64,000 bases of DNA, taken from contig NC_046679.1 of NCBI RefSeq assembly GCF_009870125.1, positions 24,366,001 through 24,430,000 on the forward strand, read 5' to 3'. Under the pieces are notes generated by a model. That model had not been told where the DNA came from. It did no database searches and saw only the letters and a list, made by a program, of their open reading frames with translations. Below are positions 25,651-38,304 of the stretch, piece by piece. Every line of letters starts with the position of its first letter. The stretch's first letter is position 1. The stretch is from Drosophila pseudoobscura. Its lineage: Eukaryota; Arthropoda; Insecta; Diptera; Drosophilidae. The position numbers and the translations under genes were made by a program.

Positions 25651-28600
25651 GCCGGACGGGCTACGAGGGTTGCAGGCTGCGGGAGAGCTGTGAGTGCGTG
25701 TCTGCCACAGCCAAATGGGAAACGGAAAATGAAAAGAAATGGAAATGCGGAAGAGAGAAAGAGAGAGAGTGGAAGGCACGTGCTGCTGGCAATGGGCTCT
25801 GGCTTAATTAAAACTTTAGTGCGAAATGCCAGCCAAGCTGTTGGAAAATTAACAAAATTATGACGAGTCTCTGGCGTCAGCGTCTGCCTCTGGCATTCGC
25901 TGGATGCATTCGGATTCAAAACTGCATTAAAGCTTGGCGCCATTAGGCTAAACTTTGCATTTAGCTGGAGGCCTGCCTGCTACAGCCACTGCACCTGAAA
26001 CTAGGCAACAGTTTAGGGACACAGAGAGAGAGAGAGATAGACAGCATTACTGTGATGGACATAGAGACAGTCACCTGGAGGGGGAACTGCAGGGACAATA
26101 GAAAATGGCGACGACGCTGCCAAAGTCGAAGTCGACGGCGGCCGGGCCTGGGCCTGGGCCTAGTGACATTTCACAAATTCCAACTAAGCCTAATGCATGC
26201 CATTTAGCGATTGTAGTGTCACAGTGTGTGTGTGTGTGTGTGACTGCTTCGGCATGTGTGTATGTGTGCCAGCGTTATCTCACGCCGAGACGTCCTCAAT
26301 GCGACAAAAGTGTCGCGCGTAAAAAGCAGCCCCGAACCAACAATTTTATTCTCTCTCTATCTCTCTCAGCTTTGTCTATGGTCTCCCTGTCGCTGTCTCT
26401 TTCGCTTCTTTATGTTCATGCGTATGTGTGTGTTGTCATCCTCGAGGCAGGCAATACAAACAGATACGCAGGCATACACACAAAAAAAAAAACACAAAAA
26501 GGAAAGCTCATGTCAAACATTTTAACGTTTTTAGGTGCTCGACTTGGCTTTGCTTTAAAATGGGAACCAACAAAAATCAGAACATTTTATGTACTTTGGC
26601 TACATTTTCACATTTTCCCTGTGAATATTTCCACAATTTTTCTATGGCCCCGCGAAGTGAAATGAGTTTTATATAGAATATTATATTAAGCTTGGTTTTA
26701 AACTATTTTTTTTTTTAATGATTTTTCATTGCAAACTGTATGATTCCCTTTGTCGAAACTATGATTTTTTGTACAAAGTTATTTCACACTTTTTTGTATT
26801 ATTTCTCGAATATATATTTTATGGTTTCAGCCACAAGAGTTGTGCGTTGTATATATAGCTTTTATTATAGTTTTTGCTATATGAAATTTGTTTTTCAATG
26901 CTGGTAACTTTTAGACTATATGGTCGGGTGCTTTCTCCGATTGCATTTTGAAAAAAAAGAAGAATTTTTTACTCACAATTATCTTATTTTCTTTTATAGA
27001 AAGATTACCCAATGCTATGACAACTTTTGGTTAAGAAAGTTCGTTTTCATGTAAGCCAAAAATTGGATTCCATAGATTAAAACTTTGCTTTGTCCAAAGA
27101 GCAAAGGCAAAAGATAAAAATAGAATCAAGGATGGGCCTGGGGCGGGGCCAGGAAAAATATTAAAATTGTCCAGCCAAGGACAGGATTTATTTTCTTAAT
27201 CCAAATAATGTCAAAAAGCCACAAACAAGCGACAGCCACATAAAACAACTTAGCAAATGAGCACACAAGCATACACTCGCACGAGTCTGAGTCCAAGGGA
27301 AAAACCAAAGAAAAATGTAATTTATTGTTATTACGAAAATAAATAAGAAAGACACAGCACACTGAAGAGAGAGAGAGAGAGAGATGTAAAAAGAGAAGGC
27401 GGAGCATGCCACACCCACCACACATACGAGTACAGCAGTGCAGCACAGAAATTGTGGCAAGTAAAAGCGTAGAAATTAAGCAACTGACCGCTGGCAAATA
27501 AACCGAAAAAGTACACACATGGACACAGATACACACAGAGAGAAGAAGAGACGAGGAACAAGAAATGGCAACGGCAGCCATTTTATATGCCATTACATTG
27601 TAAATAAAGTATTGTTTATTTGTACATACATATGTGTGGATGTGTGGCTGTATGGACGTTTGTTTGTGTGAACTATAACATGTGAATTTATGTGCAGCCA
27701 AAGTTGTGCCACATCCACATTTACTTAATAACCTGGAGCGCCAGCCCTGATCCACTTTTACGAGTACATTCCATGTACGAGTGTATGTTCGGGTGTGTCC
27801 CCCCACATGACATTATCGTTAGTGGGGCGGAGCCCAGCCCATAAGTAGGCAACACTTAATCAATCCCGGTAGTAGATCCCTAATTCTTAACCTAATCAAC
27901 CTTCGGACCTGGGAACTGGGACCTGGTACATAAATAAGGCCCAATATTTTCTCTAGCAAATTGCAAAAGTTCCTCATCAATTGCAACTGTAGCTTGGAAA
28001 AAGTGTGGTGCAGTGCATACTTGGTCCGAGCGAGGCACAACTCGCTCCTCGATTGGCTTTTCCCGGAAAATTTCAATTTATACGAAACCAGCCGAGGCAT
28101 CGAGTCATCGAGGCACAGGGATGGGATGGTTTAACCCTTCGGGGTCAAGTGTGAGTAATTACCGCAGTTAGGCAGCCTGGAACCTGAGCAGCAAATGAAA
28201 TTTCCATGAGCCAAGCGACTGGCCGTAAGGGCCAGGCTTTAAAAATAGCTGCCTCCAGTGGATTGTTGCTCAGTTGGCCATGCAGCAGGTTGGGGGTGGA
28301 AGTGGGCAGAGTGTGGGCGGAGGGCAGAGGTCAGGCTACAGTTGACTAAACATTTTCATTTCGGCCTTCTCAGGCATGGTCTGCTCTGTGGGAGGTAGTT
28401 GGAGCTCCAAGTCAATGAATTTTGGCACATGGCGTATACTTGATATTGCGTGTCCTTCCCCAGTGGATGGTGTTGTTCTTTTTGTTTTTTTTTGTTTTTT
28501 CTCTCTGTGCTAAATGATTTCATTAAGTGCGAAGACGAACACGCTGGCCAATCGATAAGTTTTCCCAGGCCTTGCGCTGCCAAACTTTGCACTCCAATTA

Positions 28601-31600
28601 GCCCAGGCATTAAGTTCTTATTCCTATTTTAATTGTAATTGAATCTTGATAACTGAATTTCCCCAATTAAGGCCTAAGCCGGACAACAGTTGGAAGTCAA
28701 ATGACACACGACCTAACATTTCAGAAGGCGGAGGTCGTTGCACGGGGCGACAAAGAAATGCGATTTACATTTCGAGCTCAACTGTAATTTATTCACTGCC
28801 GGAGGATCAAGCAGAAACAAAGGAATGGGCCACATAATGAATGGCAAACAAAGCATTCTCTTAGGCGCCGCTGCAGCTGTCTGACATGGATATGGATGTG
28901 TGTGTGTGTGCGGTCTAGTGTCAAAGTTCAAAGAACGCGGAGCAAAAAATAAAACGGATTAGTTGGGCAGCGAGACATAAGCCATGCTCCATCTTCATCC
29001 AATTTCCAGTAGTGGCAGCAACAGTGGCAGCATCAGCATCGGCAACAGCATCAGCATCAGCCCGGGGCGTCAAAGGGTAAGAATATAATTGCATTAGCCA
29101 GGTCCGTGTGCGGCCGGGCCCAGGCACAGGTCCAGAGATTAAACCATCAGCCATCAGAGGAGGCCTGCCCTGGTAGCAGGGCTCAGACGTTTATTGAAAT
29201 CTTATGACACCCTCTCTGTCCAGGCAATCTAAATTGAAATGGGAATTTTAGCCATTCGTTTGTGCATACGAGCAAATTCCATATAAAATTTACTAAATCA
29301 ATGGCCAGTGAACCTAATTGAGTTACTTGAAATTGATTTAGTTGACAGACGAATATCCAAAATGCTATTGGAGCTAGGCTTGAAAGGTAAACTGTGCGAG
29401 CAGGAGAACTAAATTGGTTATGAGGCGAATACTCGTGTATGCAAAAAAAAATATGGTTTTTATCTAATATTTTACAAATAAATGTTAGTTGAGTGCAAAT
29501 TAAATTATAAATAATTTTTATGAATATGAATGACTATGAATATTTAATTACATGATTTAAATAATACCACGTTGCCATTATGTAATTAAATAAATCCAAG
29601 AAATTAGTCTAAAAACAATATTTGGAAATATTCAAAATTTAAATTTCCTTTTTTTTAGTTCCTGCTTAGACTATTATTGTTAAACATATAAATAAGGGTT
29701 ATCTTAAGAGAATTTAATACAGAGAAATATTTAATGTCTCTTTCTGCTCTTTCGCTCTTTTCCTCTCTCGCTACTCTCTTGTTCTCTTTCTGCACAAAAG
29801 CCCTACAGCTTTTACTCTCTTTCATTCTCCTCATTCCAACAAGGATGCTGTGAGTGAGCCAGCTCTCAAAAGCTCTCCCGCTCCTCTGATTTGAGTGGAA
29901 CGAAACCCTGTGCTGAAGTGAGTCCCGGCATTGAGTGGCCATCGAGTCAAGCGCTTCGCACTTGATATCCCTTTACATCACTCGTATCCCTCTTGGCCCG
30001 AAGCTTCCTCCCTCCCTTCTCCCCTACGCTGTCCCATCATTTATTGCTTCTTCAGTGTCCCGTGTTGTTGTGTGCAATTCCACTTGGCTTAAATTTCATT
30101 TTCCTATGTCTTTAGCATTAGCTAGCACATTCCTTCTTCGGAAGCTCCTCTTTTTCAACTCTGTTTTTGTTGCCACTTCATTCTGGGCCAAAGCAGCGAC
30201 AGACAGGGAGAGAGCGTGGTGTCGGGAGGCAATCTCCCCATTTGGCCTTTGTTTTTTATCTTTCGAGCATTACTCTGTTTGCCCTGCCTTGGGTTGTACC
30301 CGTTGTAGAGGCTACCCCAGCCGCTTTGCCTTCATCTTATCTTCGCATTTTTCTGTACTACGTTATTTGTAGCACATAGGGGTATATGGATTCACGCATC
30401 CATTATCTATATTGCTTATTGGGATCAGTTGATCATATAGATATCCTTATGAATGCCTGGATCTTAGAGACTACAGTTACTTCATGTGGTTAATCATGTT
30501 AATCGGTTAAAACTGTCAGATTAAAGAACTCAACTTGTAGTGAATTGTTCGATTTATTGGCAGCAAACCAAACAAAGCGCACTCCCTTAGAGGGTATCCC
30601 ATGTTCGTATTACTCGACTATACCTTTGGTTTTTTGGTTTTTTCCCTTTCTGGTTTTGTTTTTATTGAACAGCGTTTTCTTTGTTTGATTTTTGTCAACG
30701 CTTCTCTGGTACTCTGGCACTGGCTCCTGGGCTGCTGCTCTCCTTTGTTGAGCTTGGGCTTCATCCTTAGTTACATAAGTGGCGCTCGGCAAGGACTCTG
30801 CATTTTGCGTGTTTGATTTTTATTTGGCTTCATTTGTTCATTGTTCATTTCCCGGTTAGTTGCTCTTTTAATCGCCTTGCTTAGTTATCTCTGGCTTCCG
30901 TCCTGCGTCTTGTGCCTTCGGGATGTTCGAACTTCTGCCAGAGCGGGCTTTGGGCGCCTTAGCCGGGCTTTCAATTTCAATTAGTTGAAGAGCGTTTGAG
31001 CGCTGGCTACGACTTAATCCTGTTGCTGATGTTTTGGTTGAGCTATTGGGTTAATATTTAATTGACATTTGCCGAGATCAAAGTGCGTTTTCCTAGTTGA
31101 TGCTTGCAATCTTTTCTGGGGCAAAACTCTTTGCCAGGTAATTTATTATTTTTGCTTTGGCTTAGCTTCTGTTTTATCCCTATTGATACGCTAATTACAC
31201 GAGATAATTTATCAAACGAACACTCAGATAATCTTGAACAGAGTAGCACGTATCGGTGGCTGCTAAAAATTCTGCTGCAGTGGCAAAAATTGCTACTTAA
31301 TTACGTTGGCTTCGGCATCCGCTCCATGCTCCATGCCCCACGCCATTCCATCCTCCATTCTTCTTTCTCCTGTTCATCCTCGACGTCAATGTCACGACTG
31401 CAGGCTGCCCCACCTGCCCCTCGCTGGGGTAACTTTACAATTAACTACTAATTGCTCATACGCCACGTTGCCTGGCTGGCACTAGGAAAAAGTCAGGTGT
31501 GCGTGGCGGCGGCTCCACACACCCACCCATCGCCGCCATCGCCTCCATCGCCTACATCGCATCCATCGCACCTGTCTTTCTTGGCCTTCATTTTGCTCTA

Positions 31601-32700
31601 ATTATCCGCGTTGTCACCCACCTTTGTCGCTGTTGTTGTCTGGCATTTACTGAATTAAGTTTTAAATTTTTATTAAATGCCTTTTGCGCATTCTTTCACT
31701 CTCCCTCAGTCGCCTCTCTTTTCTCTCCCTGTCTTGGGCTTTCAGCTACTGTAATTAGTTTTTAATTGCTTTTCAGGGGAACGTAACTATGCGAGCTCCG
31801 AGCCGGGCCTCCGACAGGTCCTCCGTAAATAGTTCACTTTTGCTCCCGCCAAGCCTCAGCCTAAAGATTTCCCCGTTTTCCATTTTCCATTCGAACTTTT
31901 TACACTTTTTTATGGGCACAGACGGAGGCCCATTCGCAGCTGTGGCAAAGTCAATCAGCAATCGGGAGTGCTCCACATCAACGGCATGTTCAGGCAAATG
32001 GCACAAAAGCAAAGAGAGGCAAAAAGAAGTCAGTAGGGGAAAATCAGCAGGGAGAAAAAGGAAAGTAATCACAAAACTTTCGCAATAAATCTATGGAAAT
32101 AATGAAAAACCCAAAGTGCTAGCCGACATTCTCTCGCTCACTATTACAATTTCAATATTTCAACATACATATATCTGAATGTCAATATGGAAATGGATGG
32201 CGGCCACGAGAGGTCAGTGCGACAATAAAATACTCTCAGACGCAAGAAGGTTGACAATGAAGAGGCTGCCTGGCCTAGATGGATCATGTAGATTAGGACT
32301 CGACAGATAGTAGATATATGTACATACATAAGTAGTAATCCATAATACAATCCATTAAAATTTTTGTTAATAACATGATTCTATTTGCTGCTCAATTTCT
32401 AGACTTTGATAAGGATCATCAAGGGTTTGCCTTTCCCATTTGAGACAATCATTCAAAGATATCCATTTCAGATATTTGCAGTTGTATCATTCCCATCAAT
32501 CAATACGCACTTTTGCTCTTATTTCGATTAAAGTATCGATTTAAACAAATTAATCTTTGCCAACTCTCGATTACGGTAAAGATATCTTCAATTACATAGG
32601 GTAAATACTTTGCACAAACAGAGTATCAATCAACAGACATGGTAGCCAAAAAGGGTCCACACACATACATGGAGAGTCCTTGTTCGTTCCAATTTCCCCA

Positions 32701-32726
32701 ACACACACACACACACACACACACAC
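32701..32726 (+). repeat. (AC)n microsatellite
   Basis: Thirteen AC dinucleotides stand in a row. Confidence 0.9.
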
Positions 32727-35699
32727 TCACCTCATGCAAATTACAAACACATGTCGAAGGCGCAAAACATTGTCAAACAAAAATGAAAAATTTATGAAAA
32801 CGAAAATGAAACAACAACAAAATCATAAGTGGAGCAAAAATATGTCGCGCCCAGCGAAAAAAAAAAATGTATGTATAAAAAAATAAGGAAAATTTTACAG
32901 AGGAGAACAGAGGTGGAGAAGCGTGGACGGAAAAGCGAAATTTTCGTTCCGTTTAGGTGAAACTTCCAACTCATTTCGCACAAATGACAAGCCATTTTGT
33001 GTGCCGAGTGCCAAATATTTTACATGCCAGGCAGCAAAACATATTTTTTTTGGCACAACACAGTACACCCCCAAATTGCAAGGAGCAAAAACCAGTCTAA
33101 GAAGAAGCATGAGGAGCAGATATTAGCACAGCAGATGTCTGCTTTCGAAAATCACTCATACGCAACGTTGCCGCCGAACATTGAACAGCTTCAATTGCCG
33201 TTTGATGGTTCATTAAAATTTTGCTTGCTGCATTGGGTCGAGAGCAATCGAGCACAATAAATCGAGACCAGGTGGCAAGCGAGCAGAGAGCCGAGTATTC
33301 AAATAAATGATGCAAGCTGCTGCTTCCACTGCTGCAAGCTCCAGTTCGACTTGTGGCAGGAGCGGCAGTGTCAGATGGGATGGGGGCTGTGCAGCTGCGA
33401 CCTATGTATGCCAAGCTTAGATAAATAGCGAAATAAATTAAAGTGTGCCGCATGTTTTGAGCATCGACCTGGCTGGCACCTTAATTGCCGAGACTCGAGT
33501 CAAGACTGTGCCAAGCAGCCGAGACTTGAGAGAGCCTTAACCTGAAAAAAAACTCATATCCCCACATATCGTACCACATACCACATAGCAATACAGACAC
33601 GCCAATGAGGCCGGCACACGTGTGGCAAGTATTTATGTACTTTGTTTATCCCAAAATTGCAAATAGGGCTACAGAATGAAATGCATCGAAGGACATAGAG
33701 ATGACAGAAATTATTATTAATATTAATAAATTATTGGATGAAGAAGGACTTCAACATGACTACAAGGGTTTATATTTCGCACAAGATTTTGGGGTATATT
33801 TTAAATCCTGACCAGACCTATATCAACATTTTTGTCGTGAGCAGATTAAATTCAATATAATAATATATAATATAATATAATATAATAATTGACTTAGATA
33901 CTCGTATTGAACGATTTTGTAGAAGGTTTTTCAATTAAAACCCAAATTATTCTCTCTAGACGTATGTAGGTAGCGCATCACTTTGTCGCCTCTGCGGATT
34001 GAAAAAAATTTTCATCAGTTTTTTCCAAACGTTTATGTATGCCGTGCACGCACCTGCTTGGCCTAACCTGGGCCACATATCTAATTTTAAACATTTTTCA
34101 AACTCAATTACATTCCAAGGAGCCCGAAGAAGATTATAGGGAGTGGGAAGACGAGAGGAGTCGTGTAGGTGTAGGTGTGCCCCTTGCCAGGTAATTGCTT
34201 GCAAATTACACAGTTACAGGGCCAACAGAAGAAGAAAAAACCCCACGGGAAGGACAAAAAGTGAATGAAAAACAAAACTGGAACCGGGAAAACTTTTCAG
34301 AAGAGCTACGAGTAGACATATACAAAGACAAAAGTCCGTCTTCTCAGCGTTGTCGTTGGCGCGTCTAATGAAATCAAACAAAGACACCGCACCGGCAGGA
34401 TGGCAGATCTCACTCACTCTCGGGGTGGGAAATCATCTTAAATTAGCAGCAAAACTCGGCAATTATGCGAGAAGTTGGCCAAAACCAGTTGCCAACTTTA
34501 CTTTACTCAAACTTTACTTGGCTTGCCATTCTTTTTGTGTGTGTTCTTCTTTTGAGCAAATGCTAATGACTGAAAGTGCCACACTGAGCCACACAGGAAA
34601 AGGAAGACGGAGGGGATGGGATGGGAGACAAAGTCAAGCCACAGGTTGACTGACAAACACATTGACAGCGCGTCGAAGGGGCGAAGTGGCTGCCGGAAAT
34701 GGCAGCACAGCACAGCACGGCACAAAATGGCTGTTTGCTTGCATCCGGTCTAGGCCAAAGATGGCAAACAAATTTAGCCATGAAGTGAGGAAAGTCCGTT
34801 CTGTTCCTTGCATACATATTTTATGCAAACGAAAAGCACACTACCTCTGCCGCCCCCACCGCAAACCTAAAATGGAAAACCGCGGCTTCGCCTTCAAATT
34901 TCTCCTCCCTCCACTTACTCTTCTAAGCAGCACCCTTACCGCCCGCCAGCCCTGGCGTACTGGGAATGCTTAGTTCATATTAATAATTCATAAAAATTTA
35001 TGCGAAATAGACAACATTTGTGTCAGTTCTGTCAGTTGCTTTTGCGGTCTAACCTGGCCGACAGCTGCCGACCCGGACCACGGCTGGGCCGTGAGCGGTT
35101 GGGAGGAGGGTTGGAGTCTGCCAGCTATTTTGTATACTTTACGGGTGTATCCATACATTTTTTTTGTTTTGTTTTGCGCCCTGTTTATATTCTTGACATA
35201 AAATTCAGCTGCTGTTCTTCGGAGCTGTGAGGATTGTTTGTACACTCTTTTGTTGATGTATCAAAATTTCGTTGCATTAATATTCAATTTAAGAGTAAAA
35301 CTATCTAATTAAGAGCACCATACGGGTTGTGCACTGATTCAACCATATCTTATTTTTATAAGTTTAACATTCAGAAGAACAGGCTTTTAGTCAAAACCAC
35401 GTTCATATACTCACACCCACATTTTTACATATTTTTTCTGATTCTTATTAAGCCCCGGTCTCAACAATTAGAAAAGCAATTTCACGTTAAGCCGCTTACA
35501 AATAAAAAGAAAATTGAAATTGAAATTCCCTTAGAAACAAACACAGCTCTGTTCCCAGACAAATAGCAGATTTTTTTTTTTACATCTCATTGCCTGATGC
35601 GATTATGTCATTTATTCCAAAATCAAATCAGTCAGAGCGTTCGAAATTTTCTTCAAGTTACTAAAACACTCCCCAAATAACAGATTTATAATTATTTGA

Positions 35700-36608
35700 A
35701 TGGTTAAAATTCGGAAGTTGATTCTGCGCCAGATTATGTGCATCCTATATTGTTGGGAGGAGGCGGCCCTCGACTTCATGGATCGCCACAACACCAAGAT
35801 CCAGGCCATATTGCATCCGGTCTCAATGGCGACACTGGTGTCGGTTATCGGGTTCCTGCTCGTCTACGATATGCTCTACGCACTGCCAGATCTGACCGAC
35901 CCCGACGGTCTGTGGTACAAGATAAACTTATTCTGGAGCATCTTCGTCGTGTACAGTATCTTCAGCAATCTGTGGATCTGCTTTTGGACGGACACCTCGG
36001 TGCAGGCGCTGCCCGAGCACCGCTTGCGGCCGCCGCCGGAGGAGGCCCACCTGTGGCACTACTGTGCCAGCTGCGAGATTATGGTTCCTCCGCGGGCCTG
36101 GCACTGCCGCCTATGCAAGACATGCTGCCTGAAGCGGGACCACCACTGCACTTTCAGCGCCAACTGCATCGGCCACCGCAATCAGCGCTACTTCCTTGTC
36201 TTTCTCTTCTACGGAACGCTGGGAAGTTTCCAGTCCCTGGTCTACAATTGTATCTATGTGTGGACAACTGGTGCCTTTGTCGTTGCGGATCCCTTCCTGA
36301 TCTTGAGTTTTGGGCAGCCGAGAACAGACCCATCCATGGGCTGGAAAATCATAACATCTATGGTCCTCAAGTTGAACGTAGTCGCCGCCATTGCCGCCAG
36401 TGGCATGTTCATCACTCAAGTGTTAATGGTCTACCGGAACAGCACCTGCTTCATGATGTCCGACCGCACCTACGACCTCGGACCCATGAACAACTTCCGC
36501 CAGGTACTGGGCAAGCGCGGCTTCTGGACCCTACTATCGTCGCACATCAATAGTCCCCTTCCCAACGATGGAACCGAGTGGCAGATGACCAAGCACACGG
36601 ATGTCTAG
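35700..36608 (+). CDS. DHHC-type palmitoyltransferase (S-acyltransferase), intronless, 302 aa
   Basis: Enzymes of this family transfer palmitate from acyl-CoA to cysteine side chains of membrane proteins. The cysteine-rich domain (about residues 117-166) has the full zinc-binding pattern: YCASC, HCRLCKTCCLKRDHHC, then NCIGHRNQRYF. The catalytic D147-H148-H149-C150 is intact. Four membrane segments are visible at about 41-61, 75-97, 166-187 and 221-246, so the catalytic loop would lie in the cytosol between the second and third. A canonical TTxE motif after TM4 is not evident, which is common in diverged fly members. The gene is a single exon with a strong coding signal and an ATTAAA signal at 36675. 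In Drosophila several intronless, testis-biased DHHC genes exist (the CG17195-CG17198/CG4956 type), and this resembles that class. The exact orthologue cannot be named here. An alternative Met lies at residue 13. Confidence 0.92.
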   Translation: MVKIRKLILRQIMCILYCWEEAALDFMDRHNTKIQAILHPVSMATLVSVIGFLLVYDMLYALPDLTDPDGLWYKINLFWSIFVVYSIFSNLWICFWTDTSVQALPEHRLRPPPEEAHLWHYCASCEIMVPPRAWHCRLCKTCCLKRDHHCTFSANCIGHRNQRYFLVFLFYGTLGSFQSLVYNCIYVWTTGAFVVADPFLILSFGQPRTDPSMGWKIITSMVLKLNVVAAIAASGMFITQVLMVYRNSTCFMMSDRTYDLGPMNNFRQVLGKRGFWTLLSSHINSPLPNDGTEWQMTKHTDV

Positions 36609-36674
36609 ATATCCCACTAACCCACTGTGAAACCATCAACATCATTCCCCTGTACTAAATAGACGCTCGCTTCG

Positions 36675-36680
36675 ATTAAA
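36675..36680 (+). terminator. Poly(A) signal ATTAAA of the DHHC gene
   Basis: ATTAAA lies 67 nt past the end of the DHHC coding sequence. It is the common variant of AATAAA. Confidence 0.5.
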
Positions 36681-38304
36681 GATTCTCAATTCCCATGCTT
36701 TTGGCCAGACAATCGAGTTTCTCGCTTCATTTAATTCGGCAATTCGTGTCGCCATTCAATGTGCTAATTACCATTGCCAATTCGGTGCGAGGGTTGGGGT
36801 TGGATGGGAATAGGAATGGTAATGGAAATGAGGGTGGGATGGTCACGCGTCTATATTTTATCTGATTGCTGGATGGAATTGCAAATTTCTGTTTTGCTTT
36901 GTAAGAGAAGGGTATATGTATTTTGATGGGTTGGTAGTAGCGAATGCAGTGAGAAAACTAAAGATATGTAGAAATAAATGAGGTGAATGAACGACAAAGA
37001 AATGTAATGATATAATAATGAGTGTTCAAAGATGAGATTCCACGAATAACCTATCTGGACTCTTTCTCTGCCCATAGTAGTATTTAAATATAGAAAAAAA
37101 GGTAAATAAAAGTCATTTATAGCGTATAGATGGAGGTACAGGCACAAACAACGAAAAGAGAAAGACATTTAATGAATAGAATAGAATGTTACAATGTAGA
37201 AATATTGTATTGTATATTAATAACATTGAACATATGTATACTTACTATTAGCTCTTACGCCCACTGTAATTTCTTCAAAAAAATTAGTTCTTAAGACCAC
37301 TGTGCGATAGACCACTACGATACATTTTATATCAATGAAAAAAAATGAGCAACATTCAGAATAATGCTTAAGAATTGAAGGAACATTTAAACTGATAAAG
37401 ATAGTTACAGTAACAGTTGTAGTAACCATCATTTATCTGGACAATCGGATTGATTTGATCCACAAAAATTGGAGATAGGAAGATGCCTTCATTAACCTGC
37501 TTGCCAGTTACCCAGTCCAGTTAGGATATACCAAATTCGTCTACTAAACGAGCATTTCCTTTCGACATTAAACGCTTAACATTTGCATAAATTTACGCCT
37601 CACCGAAATCCCACCGAATTGGCTAGGCGGAAGAGTCTTTCCACTCTCTCCACTCCTCAAACCTCAAAACCAGATCAGTCCATGGCTTGTGACACCTTTT
37701 GCCGCAAGTCGAAAACACTTGTCAAGTGTCAGGAAAAGCCAAAAACCGTTTGAAAAATGAAGGCGACGGAAACAGGACAGGGATTGGGGGCTACTCCGAG
37801 GATGGACTGGAGCCTGGGGATGGGCTCGAGGAGAATTAATGACGGCGCATGTCACTGACAAGCCTCGAAACATGGAATCAAAGTCCAACAGGGGCAGGAC
37901 GGCGGCGTGGGCGTGTTGCCGTTGCCGTTGCATGAAAAATGTTCGAGGTGCGAAATCTGTTGCGAGATCTAAACAACATAATTGCCAAATAAAAAAGTCG
38001 CCGCCGGCTTAAAGCGATGACCATTAATCAAAACTCAGAGCTGGAAAGAAGCATCTGCCTCCGGTCGACCTCTCTTCGGCACGGAACGTGCACTGGAAGT
38101 CCGCTGAGAAATGGCACTGTCAACACTTTTTGGCCAATCGGAAAGAAGCCGCCAGACGGGGGAAGGGACCCGGAGCCAGCCAGCGACATTTGTTCCGGCC
38201 ATAAGCGTTGGCCATGGCTAAGCAGAGCTTTACTTTCATTACCGCCTCCGTCTCCACTGCCGCCGGCTGATGGTTGATGGCTGATGACCTCCGATATGGG
38301 GCCA
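36681..38304. other. Noncoding stretch
   Basis: No gene seen. It includes a degenerate GGAATG/GGGATG tract near 36790-36840 and AT-rich DNA from 36850 to 37440. Confidence 0.5.

Larger units (their letters stand above)
25306..35699. other. Gene-poor noncoding stretch
   Basis: No supportable gene in 10.4 kb. Visible landmarks are a GAGT/GAAT tetranucleotide repeat at 25617-25650, (TG)n at 26225-26242, (GA)n at 27366-27384, (AC)n at 32701-32726 and an ATAATAT microsatellite at 33855-33888. The regions 26670-26990 and 29440-29720 are very AT-rich. Long open frames here run through simple-sequence tracts and lack start context. Confidence 0.5.

Noticed and set aside
27126-27806. 226-codon minus-strand frame
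   Set aside because: It is made of (GA)n, CA-rich and ACAC-rich tracts read as Ser/Leu/Cys/Val. No domain, no promoter, no splice evidence.
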